Part shown: piece by piece, positions 34,741 through 43,445 of the stretch | Layout of the letters: every line of letters starts with the position of its first letter | Position numbering within the stretch: position 1 is the stretch's first letter | NCBI GenBank assembly: GCA_027484405.1 | Contig: JAIXTA010000018.1 | Span: forward strand, 1 to 64,000 | Direction: 5' to 3' | DNA length: 64,000 bases | Source: Burkholderiales bacterium | GTDB taxonomy: Bacteria > Pseudomonadota > Gammaproteobacteria > Burkholderiales > Burkholderiaceae_C | Notes under the pieces: generated by a model | What the model saw: the letters and a program-made list of their open reading frames with translations, nothing else | Told to the model about the DNA's origin: nothing | The model's database searches: none | Position numbers and translations under genes: made by a program

Positions 34741-35970
34741 CTACAGCGCCTTCTTGATCACCTCCGCCAGCACCTTCACGCCCGCACGGATCTTCTCCGG
34801 CGGGACGGTCACGAAGGACAGGCGCAGGGTGTTGGGCGTGATCTCGTTGGCGTAGAAGGGGGCGCCGGGGACGAAGGCGACGTTGGCGGCCACGGCGGCG
34901 TCGAGCAGCTTCATGGTGTCGATGCCCTCGGGCAGGGTGAGCCAGAGGAACATGCCGCCTTCGGGCACGGTGAAGTGCACGCCAGCCGGCAGATGCTCGC
35001 GCAGGCTCTCGATCATCACGCTGCACTGGTTCTTGTAGAGCGCGCGGATCTTGGGTAGGTGCTCGTCCAGGAAGCCGCTGCTCACGACGTGATGCACCGC
35101 CATCTGGCTGATGGTGGCGGTGTGCAGGTCGGTGGCCTGCTTGGCCTGCACCAGCTTGTTCATGAGTGCTTTGGGCGCTGCGATGTAGCCCAGGCGCAGG
35201 CCGGGGGCGAGGGTCTTGGAGAAGCTGCCCATGCGCACCACGTTCTCGCAACCCATCTCGGCCGCAATCGACAGCAGCATCGGCTGCGGCTGGCCTTCGT
35301 AGCGCAGGTCGCCGTAGGGGTCGTCCTCAATGACGAGCAGGTTGAGGTCGATCGCCTTCTGCACCAGGGCGCGGCGGCGGCCTTCATGCAGGGTGCGGCC
35401 CGTGGGGTTCTGGAAGTTGGGCAGTGCGTACAGGAAGGCGGCGCCCTCGCGCAGCTCGGGCGTGATCGCATCCGGGATCAGACCCTCGTCATCCGAAGCG
35501 ACGCTGCGGTAGCTCGGCTCGAAGAGGTTGAAGGCCTGCAGCGCGCCCAGGTAGGTGGGCGTCTCCACCAGCACCGGCTGGCCGGGGTTGATCAGCACCT
35601 TGCCGAGCAGATCGAGCGCCTGTTGGCTGCCTGAGACGAGCAGGATGTTCTCGGCCGTGACCCGCGCACCCTTGGCATTGAGGTCGGCGGCGATCCACTC
35701 GCGCAGGGGCATGAAGCCTTCGGTCGGGCCGTACTGCAAGGCCGCTTTGCCGCGGGTGTTGAGCACCGCATCGAAGGCCTCCTTCATGACCTCGATCGGG
35801 AAGGTCTCGGGCGAAGGCAGGCCGCCGGCAAAGGAGATCACCTCCGGCCGCTCCGTGACCTTGAGGATTTCGCGGATGATGGAGCTGGTGATCTTCTGCG
35901 CGCGCTGCGAAAACACGTAGGGCGCGGCGGTGGCAGTCGAGGTTGCGGCTTTTGGAAGCGGTGCGTTCAT
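34741..35970 (-). CDS. PLP aminotransferase, LysN/2-aminoadipate type
   Basis: 409 residues of the class I/II fold. The PLP lysine lies in MGSFSKTLAPGLRLGY; NFQNPTG and DDPYGDLRYEG are the other family markers, with the C-terminal arginine in LRLSF. This subgroup includes 2-aminoadipate and valine-pyruvate-type aminotransferases related to MocR regulators, but no HTH is fused here. It works in the cytosol; the precise amino-donor is uncertain. Confidence 0.9.
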   Translation of the reverse strand: MNAPLPKAATSTATAAPYVFSQRAQKITSSIIREILKVTERPEVISFAGGLPSPETFPIEVMKEAFDAVLNTRGKAALQYGPTEGFMPLREWIAADLNAKGARVTAENILLVSGSQQALDLLGKVLINPGQPVLVETPTYLGALQAFNLFEPSYRSVASDDEGLIPDAITPELREGAAFLYALPNFQNPTGRTLHEGRRRALVQKAIDLNLLVIEDDPYGDLRYEGQPQPMLLSIAAEMGCENVVRMGSFSKTLAPGLRLGYIAAPKALMNKLVQAKQATDLHTATISQMAVHHVVSSGFLDEHLPKIRALYKNQCSVMIESLREHLPAGVHFTVPEGGMFLWLTLPEGIDTMKLLDAAVAANVAFVPGAPFYANEITPNTLRLSFVTVPPEKIRAGVKVLAEVIKKAL

Positions 35971-36085
35971 GGCGGTCTCTCAATGCGGCCCGCGATCCGA
36001 TGCGCGAGCAGGGTGTTCAGTGTGCGCGCAGTGGACGGCGCGGCGGTCGGCTGGTTTTGCCGGGGCAGTTGGGCGGCCAGACCCA

Positions 36086-36166
36086 GGCCCGGGAAATGAA
36101 AGCTAGATCAAGCATTCATGCGGGTTCCCGGGCCAAATTGGCTGGAAAGCCGCATGGGACAAGCGG
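36086..36166. repeat. Relative of the dispersed palindromic repeat
   Basis: GGCCCGGGAA (36086-36095) pairs with TTCCCGGGCC (36125-36134), followed by GCTGGAAAGCCGCATGGGAC and AAGCGG. The last part matches the right half of copies 1 and 2 (GGAAAGCCGCAT ... GACAAGCGG); the left half has been replaced. Confidence 0.6.
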
Positions 36167-36177
36167 AAAGACCTTTG

Positions 36178-36281
36178 AGCCACAGATGAACACAGATACA
36201 CACAGATGGAACCCACACGCGTGCGCAGCGCGCGAAGCGGTTTGGGCCTTCATCTGTGTCCGTCTGTGGCCATCTGTGGCT
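36178..36281. repeat. Long palindrome built from CACAGAT units
   Basis: Left arm AGCCACAGATG plus two further CACAGAT repeats (to about 36210) pairs imperfectly with the right arm ending CATCTGTGGCT (36271-36281). Arms are about 35 bp with a similar-sized loop. Comparable CACAGAT palindromes are known as scattered elements in unrelated bacteria; no role is established. Confidence 0.75.
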
Positions 36282-36303
36282 AAGCGCCTTTTCTCCTAAC
36301 TGC

Positions 36304-36342
36304 TCAGGCCGCGGATTCCGCCTTGATCGGAATGACCGGGGC
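36304..36342 (-). pseudogene. Divergent duplicate of the 3' end of the indolepyruvate oxidoreductase gene
   Basis: Read on the minus strand, these 39 bp encode APVIPIKAESAA and a stop. The real gene end at 36491-36529 encodes APVIPIKAASAA and a stop. The two DNA stretches match at 31 of 39 bases, with several differences silent. The copies are separated by 148 bp of hairpin-rich sequence. It appears to be a remnant of a tandem duplication or of insertion within the gene's end. Confidence 0.7.
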
Positions 36343-36399
36343 TGAGCCCGGGGTTTCGGCGGGCACGCCCGCCGCCGGGCGAAGGTGGAGCCGGAAGAA

Positions 36400-36417
36400 G
36401 GCCGAGCATGCTCGGCC
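36400..36417. terminator. Perfect 18-bp palindrome, possible terminator
   Basis: GGCCGAGCATGCTCGGCC is perfectly self-complementary, and a second dyad GCGAGC-GCGT-GCTCGC follows at about 36429-36444. Both lie 74 to 47 bp after the oxidoreductase stop on the minus strand. There is no T-run, so the terminator call is tentative. Confidence 0.35.
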
Positions 36418-36490
36418 CCGGCGCAACGGCGAGCGCGTGCTCGCGCGAGACTCCTGCCACCTTGCAAGCCGCACTCCCTGCGCCGACCGA

Positions 36491-39400
36491 TCAAGCCGCG
36501 CTAGCGGCCTTGATCGGAATAACCGGCGCCGTGAACTGCTTCATGAGCAGATCCTTCTTCGCCTTCGCCTCGTGCACCGCCTTTTCCTTCACGTGGCCGT
36601 AGCCGCGGATCTGGTCGGGCAGGCTGGCGAGCTCGACCGCCACCTTGAGGTTGTCGGCCGAGAGCTTGGGCAGCAGCGCGTCGATCATCTGCTCGTACTC
36701 GCCGATCAGCGCGCGCTCCATCTTGCGCTCCTCGGTCTTGCCGAACACGTCCAGCCAGGTGCCGCGGAACCTGCGCATCTTGGCCAGGTACTTGAACGCG
36801 GTGAACACCCAGGGGCCGTACTGACCCTTCCTGAGCGTGCCGTCCGGGTTCTTCTTGGCCAGCAGCGGCGGGGCGAGGTAAAAGTTGAGCTTGTAGTCGC
36901 CCTCGAACTGGCTGGCGATCTTCTCGGCAAAGCCGCTCTCGGCATACAGGCGCGCGACTTCGTACTCGTCCTTGTAGGCCATCAGCTTGAAGAAGTATTT
37001 CGCCGCGGCCATGGAGAGCTTGTCGCCACCGAGCTTGCCCTCAGCCGCGCGCACCTTGTTCACGAGCGCCACGTAACGCTGCGCGTAGGCGGCGTCCTGG
37101 TACTTGGTGAGGTACTCGGTACGGTCGGCCACCACTTCGTCCACCGTCTTGCTCACGCGCTTGATTTCGACCACGTTGCTCTCGGGGTCGGCTATGCGCT
37201 TGACGGCTTCGAGGTCGTGCGCGGCATAGCGGCCCCACTCGAAGGCCTGCTTGTTCTGCTCCACGGACACGCCGTTCAGCTCGATGGCGCGCATCAGGGT
37301 CTCAAGCCGCAGCGGCAGCCAGCCGCGCTGCCAGGCAAAGCCCATCACGAAGGGGTTGGTGTACAGACCATCGCCCAGCAGCTTGGTGGCCAGTGCGCTC
37401 GCGTCCACAAAGGCCACGTTCGCCGGGTCGGCCACGGCTTCATGGATGTCGCGCGTGGTGTCGGCGCCCGGGAAGCTCCAGTTGCGGTTCTTGATGAACT
37501 CGGCCGTGGGGCTCACGGCGCTGTTCATTACCACCTTGGTGTGGTGCTCGCGGATCTTGCCCAGTGTCTCGTTGTAGGCGCTGACGATCTGGTCGCAGCC
37601 CAGGATGAGATCGGCCTCGCCGGTGGCAATGCGCGTGGCAAAGAGGTCTTCCTGGCGCGGTGCGATCTGCACGTGGCTCCACACGGCGCCGCCCTTCTGG
37701 GCCAGACCGGCCATGTCCAGCACACTCAGGCCCTTGCCTTCGAGGTGCGCCGCCATGCCGATCAGCTGGCCGATGGTGACCACACCCGTGCCGCCCACGC
37801 CGGTGATCAGCGTGGAGTGCGTGCCCGTCAGCTCGGGGATCACCGGCTCGGGCAGGGCGGGAATGCTCACCTTTCCGGTGCCTTTGCCCTTCTTGAGCTT
37901 GCCGCCTTCCACCGTGACAAAGCTCGGGCAGAAGCCCTTGAGGCAGGAGAAGTCCTTGTTGCAGGAGCTCTGGTTGATCTTGCGCTTGGTGCCGTACTCG
38001 GTTTCCAGCGGCTCGACTGACAGGCAGTTGGACTTCACCGAGCAGTCGCCACAGCCTTCGCAGACCGCCTCGTTGATGACGGTGCGGCGCGCGGGGTCGG
38101 GGAAGCTGGGCTTGCCGTCCACGATCTTCTTGCGGCGGCGGCGCTTCTCGCTGGCGCAGGTCTGGTCGTAGATGAGAATGGTGCAGCCCGGGGTCTCGCG
38201 CAGCTCGCGCTGCACGGCGTCCAGGTCGTCGCGGTGGCGGATCGTCGTCCCGGCCGGGAGATTGATGGCGGCGTTGTACTTCTCGGGCTCGTCGGTGACG
38301 ACGACGATCTTCTTGGCGCCTTCCGCATGCATCTGGTTGGCGATATGCGGCACGGAGATCATGCCGTCCACCGGCTGGCCACCGGTCATGGCCACGGCGT
38401 CGTTGTAGAGAATCTTGTAGGTGATGTTCACGCCGGCGGCGATCGCGGCGCGGATGGCCGTGCTGCCGGAGTGGAAGTAGGTGCCGTCACCGAGGTTGGC
38501 GAAGATGTGCTGGGTCTCGGTGAAGGGCGCCTGGCCGATCCAGGGCACGCCTTCGCCCCCCATCTGCGTGAAGGTCTCGGTGCCACGGTCCATCCAGGTG
38601 GCCATGTAGTGGCAGCCGATGCCGCCCAGTGCGCGCGAACCTTCGGGCACGACGGTGCTGGTGTTGTGCGGGCAGCCCGAGCAGAACCAGGGCTTGCGGT
38701 CGGCCGTGACGCGCGGCTTGGTGAGCGCCCGTTCCTTGGCTTCGATGATGGCAATGCGCGCCTCGATGCGCGAACGCACGTCGGCGCTCAGTTCGATGCC
38801 CAGGGCCGGGTTCAGCAGGCGGCTGGCAATCGCCTTGGCAATCATGGCCGGGCTGAACTCGTAGTGCGCGGGCAGCAGCCACTGGCCGTGCGGCATGGCC
38901 CATTCGCCCTTTTCGTCGAACTTGCCGATCACGCGCGGGCGCTGGCCGTCCGGGAAGTTGTACAGCTCCTCCTTGAGCTGGTACTCGATCATCTGGCGCT
39001 TCTCTTCCACCACCAGAATCTCGCGCAGGCCGCGTGCAAACTCCTGCACGCCCTGGCTCTCCAGCGGCCAGACCATGCCGACCTTGTACAGACGCAGGCC
39101 GATCTGCGCGCAGGTGCGCTCATCGAGCCCCAGGTCTTCCAGCGCCTGGCGCGTGTCCAGATAGGCCTTGCCGGTGGAGACGATGCCCAGCTTGGCGTTC
39201 GGCGAGTCGTAGACCGTGTAGTTGAGCTTGTTGGCGCGGCAGTAGGCCAGCGCGGCGTAGGCCTTGTAGTCCAGCAGACGCGCTTCCTGCGCCAGCGGGG
39301 TGTCGGGCCAGCGGATGTTCAGGCCGTCGGGCGGCAGGCGGAAGTCCGGGATCACGATGTTCACGCGCTCCGGGTCCACCATCACGCGCGCCGTGGCTTC

Positions 39401-40048
39401 CACCACCTCCGTCACGACCTTGAAGCCCACCCACACGCCGGCATAGCGGCTCATGGCATAGGCGTGCACGCCCAGATCCAGGTATTCCTGCACGGTGGCC
39501 GGGAAGAACACCGGGATCATGCAGGCCTTGAGGATGTGGTCGCTCTGGTGCGGCAGGGTGCTGCTCTTGGCGGAGTGGTCATCGCCCGCCAGCACGATCA
39601 CACCGCCGTGCTTGCTGGTGCCGGCCGCGTTGGCGTGCTTGAAGACGTCGCCGCAGCGGTCCACGCCCGGGCCCTTGCCGTACCACATGCCGTACACGCC
39701 GTCGTACTTGGCGCCCTGGTACATGTTGACCTGCTGGGTGCCCCACACGCTGGTAGCGGCCAGGTCTTCGTTCAGGCCGGGCTGGAAGTGGACGTGATGC
39801 TTCTTGAGGTACTTGCTGGCCTTCCAGGCCATCTGGTCCACGCCGCCCAGCGGGCTGCCGCGGTAGCCGGTCAAAAAGCCGGCGGTGTTCAGACCCGCCA
39901 TCTGGTCGCGCAGGCGCTGCAGCATCAGCAGGCGCAGCAGGGCCTGCGTGCCGCTCATGTAGGCGGCGCCACGCTCCAGCGTGTAGCGGTCATCCAGGGT
40001 GACGTTGGAAAGGGCGGCGCGGACTTCGGCCGACAGAGGCGCGTTCAT
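36491..40048 (-). CDS. Indolepyruvate ferredoxin oxidoreductase, fused subunits
   Basis: 1185 residues from ATG 40046-40048, with AGGAG eight bases upstream. The N-terminal part is the alpha-subunit pyrimidine/TPP region (GFLTGYRGSPLGGVD). The middle has the TPP-binding domain (CSGCPHNTS, LGDGTYFHSG). A cysteine-rich ferredoxin-like stretch (EGCGDCSVKSNC ... CLKGFCPSF) follows, and then a C-terminal gamma domain with GVGGTGVVTIGQLIG. The fused layout is common in Burkholderiales. It would oxidise arylpyruvates to aryl-acetyl-CoA, in aromatic amino-acid breakdown. Confidence 0.94.
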   Translation of the reverse strand: MNAPLSAEVRAALSNVTLDDRYTLERGAAYMSGTQALLRLLMLQRLRDQMAGLNTAGFLTGYRGSPLGGVDQMAWKASKYLKKHHVHFQPGLNEDLAATSVWGTQQVNMYQGAKYDGVYGMWYGKGPGVDRCGDVFKHANAAGTSKHGGVIVLAGDDHSAKSSTLPHQSDHILKACMIPVFFPATVQEYLDLGVHAYAMSRYAGVWVGFKVVTEVVEATARVMVDPERVNIVIPDFRLPPDGLNIRWPDTPLAQEARLLDYKAYAALAYCRANKLNYTVYDSPNAKLGIVSTGKAYLDTRQALEDLGLDERTCAQIGLRLYKVGMVWPLESQGVQEFARGLREILVVEEKRQMIEYQLKEELYNFPDGQRPRVIGKFDEKGEWAMPHGQWLLPAHYEFSPAMIAKAIASRLLNPALGIELSADVRSRIEARIAIIEAKERALTKPRVTADRKPWFCSGCPHNTSTVVPEGSRALGGIGCHYMATWMDRGTETFTQMGGEGVPWIGQAPFTETQHIFANLGDGTYFHSGSTAIRAAIAAGVNITYKILYNDAVAMTGGQPVDGMISVPHIANQMHAEGAKKIVVVTDEPEKYNAAINLPAGTTIRHRDDLDAVQRELRETPGCTILIYDQTCASEKRRRRKKIVDGKPSFPDPARRTVINEAVCEGCGDCSVKSNCLSVEPLETEYGTKRKINQSSCNKDFSCLKGFCPSFVTVEGGKLKKGKGTGKVSIPALPEPVIPELTGTHSTLITGVGGTGVVTIGQLIGMAAHLEGKGLSVLDMAGLAQKGGAVWSHVQIAPRQEDLFATRIATGEADLILGCDQIVSAYNETLGKIREHHTKVVMNSAVSPTAEFIKNRNWSFPGADTTRDIHEAVADPANVAFVDASALATKLLGDGLYTNPFVMGFAWQRGWLPLRLETLMRAIELNGVSVEQNKQAFEWGRYAAHDLEAVKRIADPESNVVEIKRVSKTVDEVVADRTEYLTKYQDAAYAQRYVALVNKVRAAEGKLGGDKLSMAAAKYFFKLMAYKDEYEVARLYAESGFAEKIASQFEGDYKLNFYLAPPLLAKKNPDGTLRKGQYGPWVFTAFKYLAKMRRFRGTWLDVFGKTEERKMERALIGEYEQMIDALLPKLSADNLKVAVELASLPDQIRGYGHVKEKAVHEAKAKKDLLMKQFTAPVIPIKAASAA

Positions 40049-40427
40049 GTGATGGACTCCTGCCAAACATTGTGTATTTGGTCGCCCGGTGCGAACAGCT
40101 GCGGTAACGCTGTTGCATTGTGGTCTTGTGGACCGCATTCGGCCAGAGCGCGCCTGCTTTGCGCCGCCCCGGTCAGGCGATGGTCAATTTGAGTGGGGCG
40201 CAAACCCCGAAAGACCGCGCATTCTGAGGCTTGCGGCGTGGGCTTGCAAGGGTCGGTGGCACCGGTCCGGTCCGCACCAGCAGATTGCTTGCGATGCAAT
40301 CATCAGCCGCTCGGATCGCTCGCCGGGCGGTGCCCGCCTGCGGCCTGCGGACGAAAAAACGGGGAGGCCGAAGCCTCCCCGTCTGCAACACGGCCGTACC
40401 TCGCGGTACGGCTTGCACGCGACCGCG
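40049..40427. other. Intergenic region with receptor-gene terminator
   Basis: 380 bp between the TonB-receptor stop and the oxidoreductase start. The terminator at 40359-40382 is the only clear element; a promoter for the oxidoreductase should lie here but no good hexamers stand out. Confidence 0.5.
40359..40382 (-). terminator. Rho-independent terminator of the TonB-receptor gene
   Basis: ACGGGGAGGC and GCCTCCCCGT form a perfect 10-bp stem around a four-base loop. On the minus strand the stem runs straight into a run of six T's. This is the strongest intrinsic terminator in the window, 45 bp after the receptor stop. Confidence 0.9.
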
Positions 40428-43151
40428 TCAGTTGAACGCGTAGCGGGCACCGAAGGTGAAGTACGCACCCTGCGGGCTGTGCCACTCCAGGTTCGCCGGA
40501 CGCACCAGCGGATCGGCCGGCGGCTTCTTGTTCGTGGCATTGCGAACGCTGAGCGAAAGCGTCAGGTTCTTGATGCCGCGGTACTCGGTGCCGAGATCCA
40601 GGGTAGTGAAGTCGGTCACGCGGCAGATGCCGAGATAGACCGACGACGGCGCTGCGTTGCTGCAGGTTGCAGCGGCCGTCGCGTCGCCCGCGCTGTAGGG
40701 CTTGAAGCTCGCCAGGTGGTTGACGGCGGCACGATGCGTCCATGCGCCGTAGTCCCAGCTGGTGGAGAGCGTGGCCCGGGTGCGCGGGTAGTCGCGGTAG
40801 CCGAGCTGGCTCACGTAGGGGCTCGTGGCGGTGCCGGCGATGCGGTACTGGTCATAGAAGGTCAGCAGCAGGCTGCTGGACAGCCGGCCCATGTCGCCCA
40901 GCGAGTTGCGCACGCGTACATCCAGATCCACGCCACGCAGCTTGGTGCGGCCGAAGTTGAAGAAGCCGCTGCGGATCACCTGGATCGGGCCGACCGTCTG
41001 GCCCGGTGCCGGCTGGCCGCGCACCACCCGGCCGGCGTAGCGCGGATCGGGGTTGTCTTCGTTGCGCAGGATCTCGTTGAGATCAAGGATGTTGATCTCG
41101 TTGCGGCGGGTGATCCAGAAGTAGTCCAGCGACATCGAGACATCGCGCGAGGCCTCGAACACTGCCCCCAGGTTGTAGGTCTTGGCCTTCTCGGGCTGCA
41201 CGTTCGGGTTGGCTTCGATCAGCAGGCCGATCGGCTGGAAGCACTCGTTCTGCGAGCCGTCGATGCAGAGCTTGGGGTCTTCCACGGTGGTGAAGGCCGA
41301 GACCGAACTCTTGCTGATTTCGGTCAGCGAGGGTGCGCGGAAGCCTTCGGCGTAGCTGCCGCGGAACTTCCACTGCGTGTTCGGCGCCCAGGTGGCGGCC
41401 AGCTTGGGTGTGGTTGAGGAGCCGTAGTCGGAGGAGCGGTCCGAGCGCAAGGCCACCTGAGCCTCAAGGCCCTTGAGGACCGGCAGGTTCAGTTCGGTGT
41501 AGAGGCTGGTCACATTGCGCGAGCCCTGGGCCGAGGCGGCGCCGTAGCCGATGATCTCGCCCTGTACCTTCAGCGGGTCGGGTGTGGCCGTGCGTTCTTC
41601 GCGGCGGAACTCGGCGCCCAGCGCAATGGCGGCCGTGCCGCCGGGCAGCGCAAACAGCTCGCGCGAACCCTTCACGTCAAAGATCGCAAAGCTGGACTTG
41701 GCCTCGTCCTTGGAGTTCACGCGCAGCTGAGCGGCGGTGACCGAGCCTGCGCTCGGGTTCAGGAAGTTGTAGGTGCCGTTCAGCACCGCCTGCGTGAACA
41801 CCGAGGTGCGGATCTGGTTGGTTGCGATCGCATCGGTGCGGTTTTCGTTGTAGAGCAGGGCGGATTCAAGATCCCAGCCCGCCAGCGAGCCCTTCACACC
41901 CAGCAGCGCGCGCACCGTGTCGCTCTTCACGTCCACGCCGGTGGGGCCGACATCGGAGAAGCGATAGCGGTAGGCGATGTAGTCGCCCGTGGGGTTGGAG
42001 GGGTTGTTGGGCGGCAGCACTTCGGGGATGTTGACGATGCGGCCCGGCCCCGAGGCGAACCATGAACCGAAGTCACCAGCCACCTGCGGGGGGCTGACAT
42101 ACTTGGTCTTGACCTGGTTGAAGCCCAGCTCGGCAAAGGCCTGGAAGGCGCTGCCGAGTTCCACGGTGCCACGCGTGAAGATGCTGGCGCGGTCGCTCTT
42201 GGGCACGATCTCCGAGAACTCCCAGATGTCATAGCGGCAGAGCTGTTCGCCCGGACGCTGCTGCCCCGGCGGACAGGGGTTGCTGCTGGCCGCGCCGGCA
42301 TTGGTGAAGATGAAGGATTCGCCGAGGGTGGCGGGGTTGTAGACAAAGCCCGGGAACAGGTTGAGCTGCGGCGCATAGGACGAGAACGCGCGCTGGCCGG
42401 TGCGGTAGCGGGTGGAGTTGAAGAACTGCGGGCGGTTCAGGAAATCCTCGGCGTCGCGGAAGCTCACGCGCTCGCGGGAATACACATCAATGTTGCCGAA
42501 CAGGTTGTAGCGGTCAGCGGCGAGGTCGCCCACACCGAAGGTGGCGTTGACGTTGGCCGTGTTGTAGAGGCCCTTGGTATTGGTCGAGCCCGTGGCCCCC
42601 AGCAGCGCGCCCTTGAAGTCACGGCGCAGGATGATGTTGACCACGCCGGCGATCGCTTCCGAGCCGTAGATGGCCGAGGCGCCGTCCTTGAGCACTTCGA
42701 TGCGCTCAACCACATCCAGCGGGATCGAGTCCAGGTTCACCGCAGCGCTCTGGCCGAAGTTCGGATCGGCCAGACCATAGGGCGCCACGCGGCGGCCGTT
42801 CAGCAGCACCAGGGTGGCGGCGCTGCCCAGACCGCGCAGCGACACGGTGGACGCGCCGGAGGAGAAGCTGTTGGCGCCAGTGAGATCGTTCAGGCCGCCC
42901 GTGGCGTTCGAGGGCAGGGTACGCAGCACTTCGGTGATCGACTGCTTGCCGGAGCGGCGGATTTCTTCGGCGGTGATCACCTGGATCGGCGCGGCGGTTT
43001 CGGTGTCGACCCGCTTGATGTTGGAGCCGGTGACTTCGACTCGCTCAATGCGGGTGGCCGGGGCGTCGGCGGGCGCCGTCTGCGCGTGCACGCCCAGCGC
43101 GGACGCACCGAACAGACCGGCAAGCAACGTGGCTAGACAGGTGTGCTTCAT
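40428..43151 (-). CDS. TonB-dependent outer-membrane receptor
   Basis: 907 residues. Signal peptide (LLAGLFGASALGVHAQ), TonB-box region (RIERVEVTGSNIKRV), plug domain (about 50-160, VLRTLPSNATGG, IEVLKDGASAIYGSEAIAG) and a 22-strand-type barrel ending in the terminal aromatic-like RYAFN. The layout fits large receptors for complex substrates or siderophores; the substrate cannot be read from the sequence. Two GGACAACGC direct repeats lie at 43206 and 43225 upstream and may be regulatory. AAGGAA precedes the ATG. Confidence 0.93.
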   Translation of the reverse strand: MKHTCLATLLAGLFGASALGVHAQTAPADAPATRIERVEVTGSNIKRVDTETAAPIQVITAEEIRRSGKQSITEVLRTLPSNATGGLNDLTGANSFSSGASTVSLRGLGSAATLVLLNGRRVAPYGLADPNFGQSAAVNLDSIPLDVVERIEVLKDGASAIYGSEAIAGVVNIILRRDFKGALLGATGSTNTKGLYNTANVNATFGVGDLAADRYNLFGNIDVYSRERVSFRDAEDFLNRPQFFNSTRYRTGQRAFSSYAPQLNLFPGFVYNPATLGESFIFTNAGAASSNPCPPGQQRPGEQLCRYDIWEFSEIVPKSDRASIFTRGTVELGSAFQAFAELGFNQVKTKYVSPPQVAGDFGSWFASGPGRIVNIPEVLPPNNPSNPTGDYIAYRYRFSDVGPTGVDVKSDTVRALLGVKGSLAGWDLESALLYNENRTDAIATNQIRTSVFTQAVLNGTYNFLNPSAGSVTAAQLRVNSKDEAKSSFAIFDVKGSRELFALPGGTAAIALGAEFRREERTATPDPLKVQGEIIGYGAASAQGSRNVTSLYTELNLPVLKGLEAQVALRSDRSSDYGSSTTPKLAATWAPNTQWKFRGSYAEGFRAPSLTEISKSSVSAFTTVEDPKLCIDGSQNECFQPIGLLIEANPNVQPEKAKTYNLGAVFEASRDVSMSLDYFWITRRNEINILDLNEILRNEDNPDPRYAGRVVRGQPAPGQTVGPIQVIRSGFFNFGRTKLRGVDLDVRVRNSLGDMGRLSSSLLLTFYDQYRIAGTATSPYVSQLGYRDYPRTRATLSTSWDYGAWTHRAAVNHLASFKPYSAGDATAAATCSNAAPSSVYLGICRVTDFTTLDLGTEYRGIKNLTLSLSVRNATNKKPPADPLVRPANLEWHSPQGAYFTFGARYAFN

Positions 43152-43199
43152 CGGGGGATTCCTTGAGGTTGAGGACGTCGCACGTCATGGGGGTATCCC

Positions 43200-43243
43200 G
43201 AATAGGGACAACGCGATGACGTACGGACAACGCAGAATAGGGG
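43200..43243. repeat. Direct repeats upstream of the receptor gene
   Basis: GGACAACGC occurs at 43206-43214 and 43225-43233, 19 bp apart, and GAATAGGG occurs at 43200-43207 and 43235-43242. The set lies 50 to 90 bp upstream of the receptor start, so a regulatory role is possible. Confidence 0.35.
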
Positions 43244-43445
43244 CCGGTGTTCGTGCAGCCGCGAATACATCAGGCAGATGTCTGCTTCTTGCGACGAAAC
43301 GTGCGGTGTTCAGGCCTACCGAGCGGTACGCGGCGCAACTGGCTGCGACGGGTCGCCACACAAGCGCAAATCTGCGAAGCAGATTCGAGTTCTTTTCAGG
43401 CCGAGGCCGGCGCGCGTACTCGCGCGTCGGCTTTGATGCCTGCGA

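Larger units (their letters stand above)
35971..36490. other. Repeat-packed intergenic region
   Basis: 520 bp without a gene. In order it holds a relative of the dispersed repeat, a CACAGAT-type long palindrome, a divergent copy of the last 39 bp of the next gene, and hairpin-rich G+C sequence. Each is listed separately. Confidence 0.75.

Noticed and set aside
36323-38020. Long plus-strand frames opposite the indolepyruvate oxidoreductase
   Set aside because: The translations are Gln/His/Val-rich without domains, and the minus strand encodes a full-length known enzyme.
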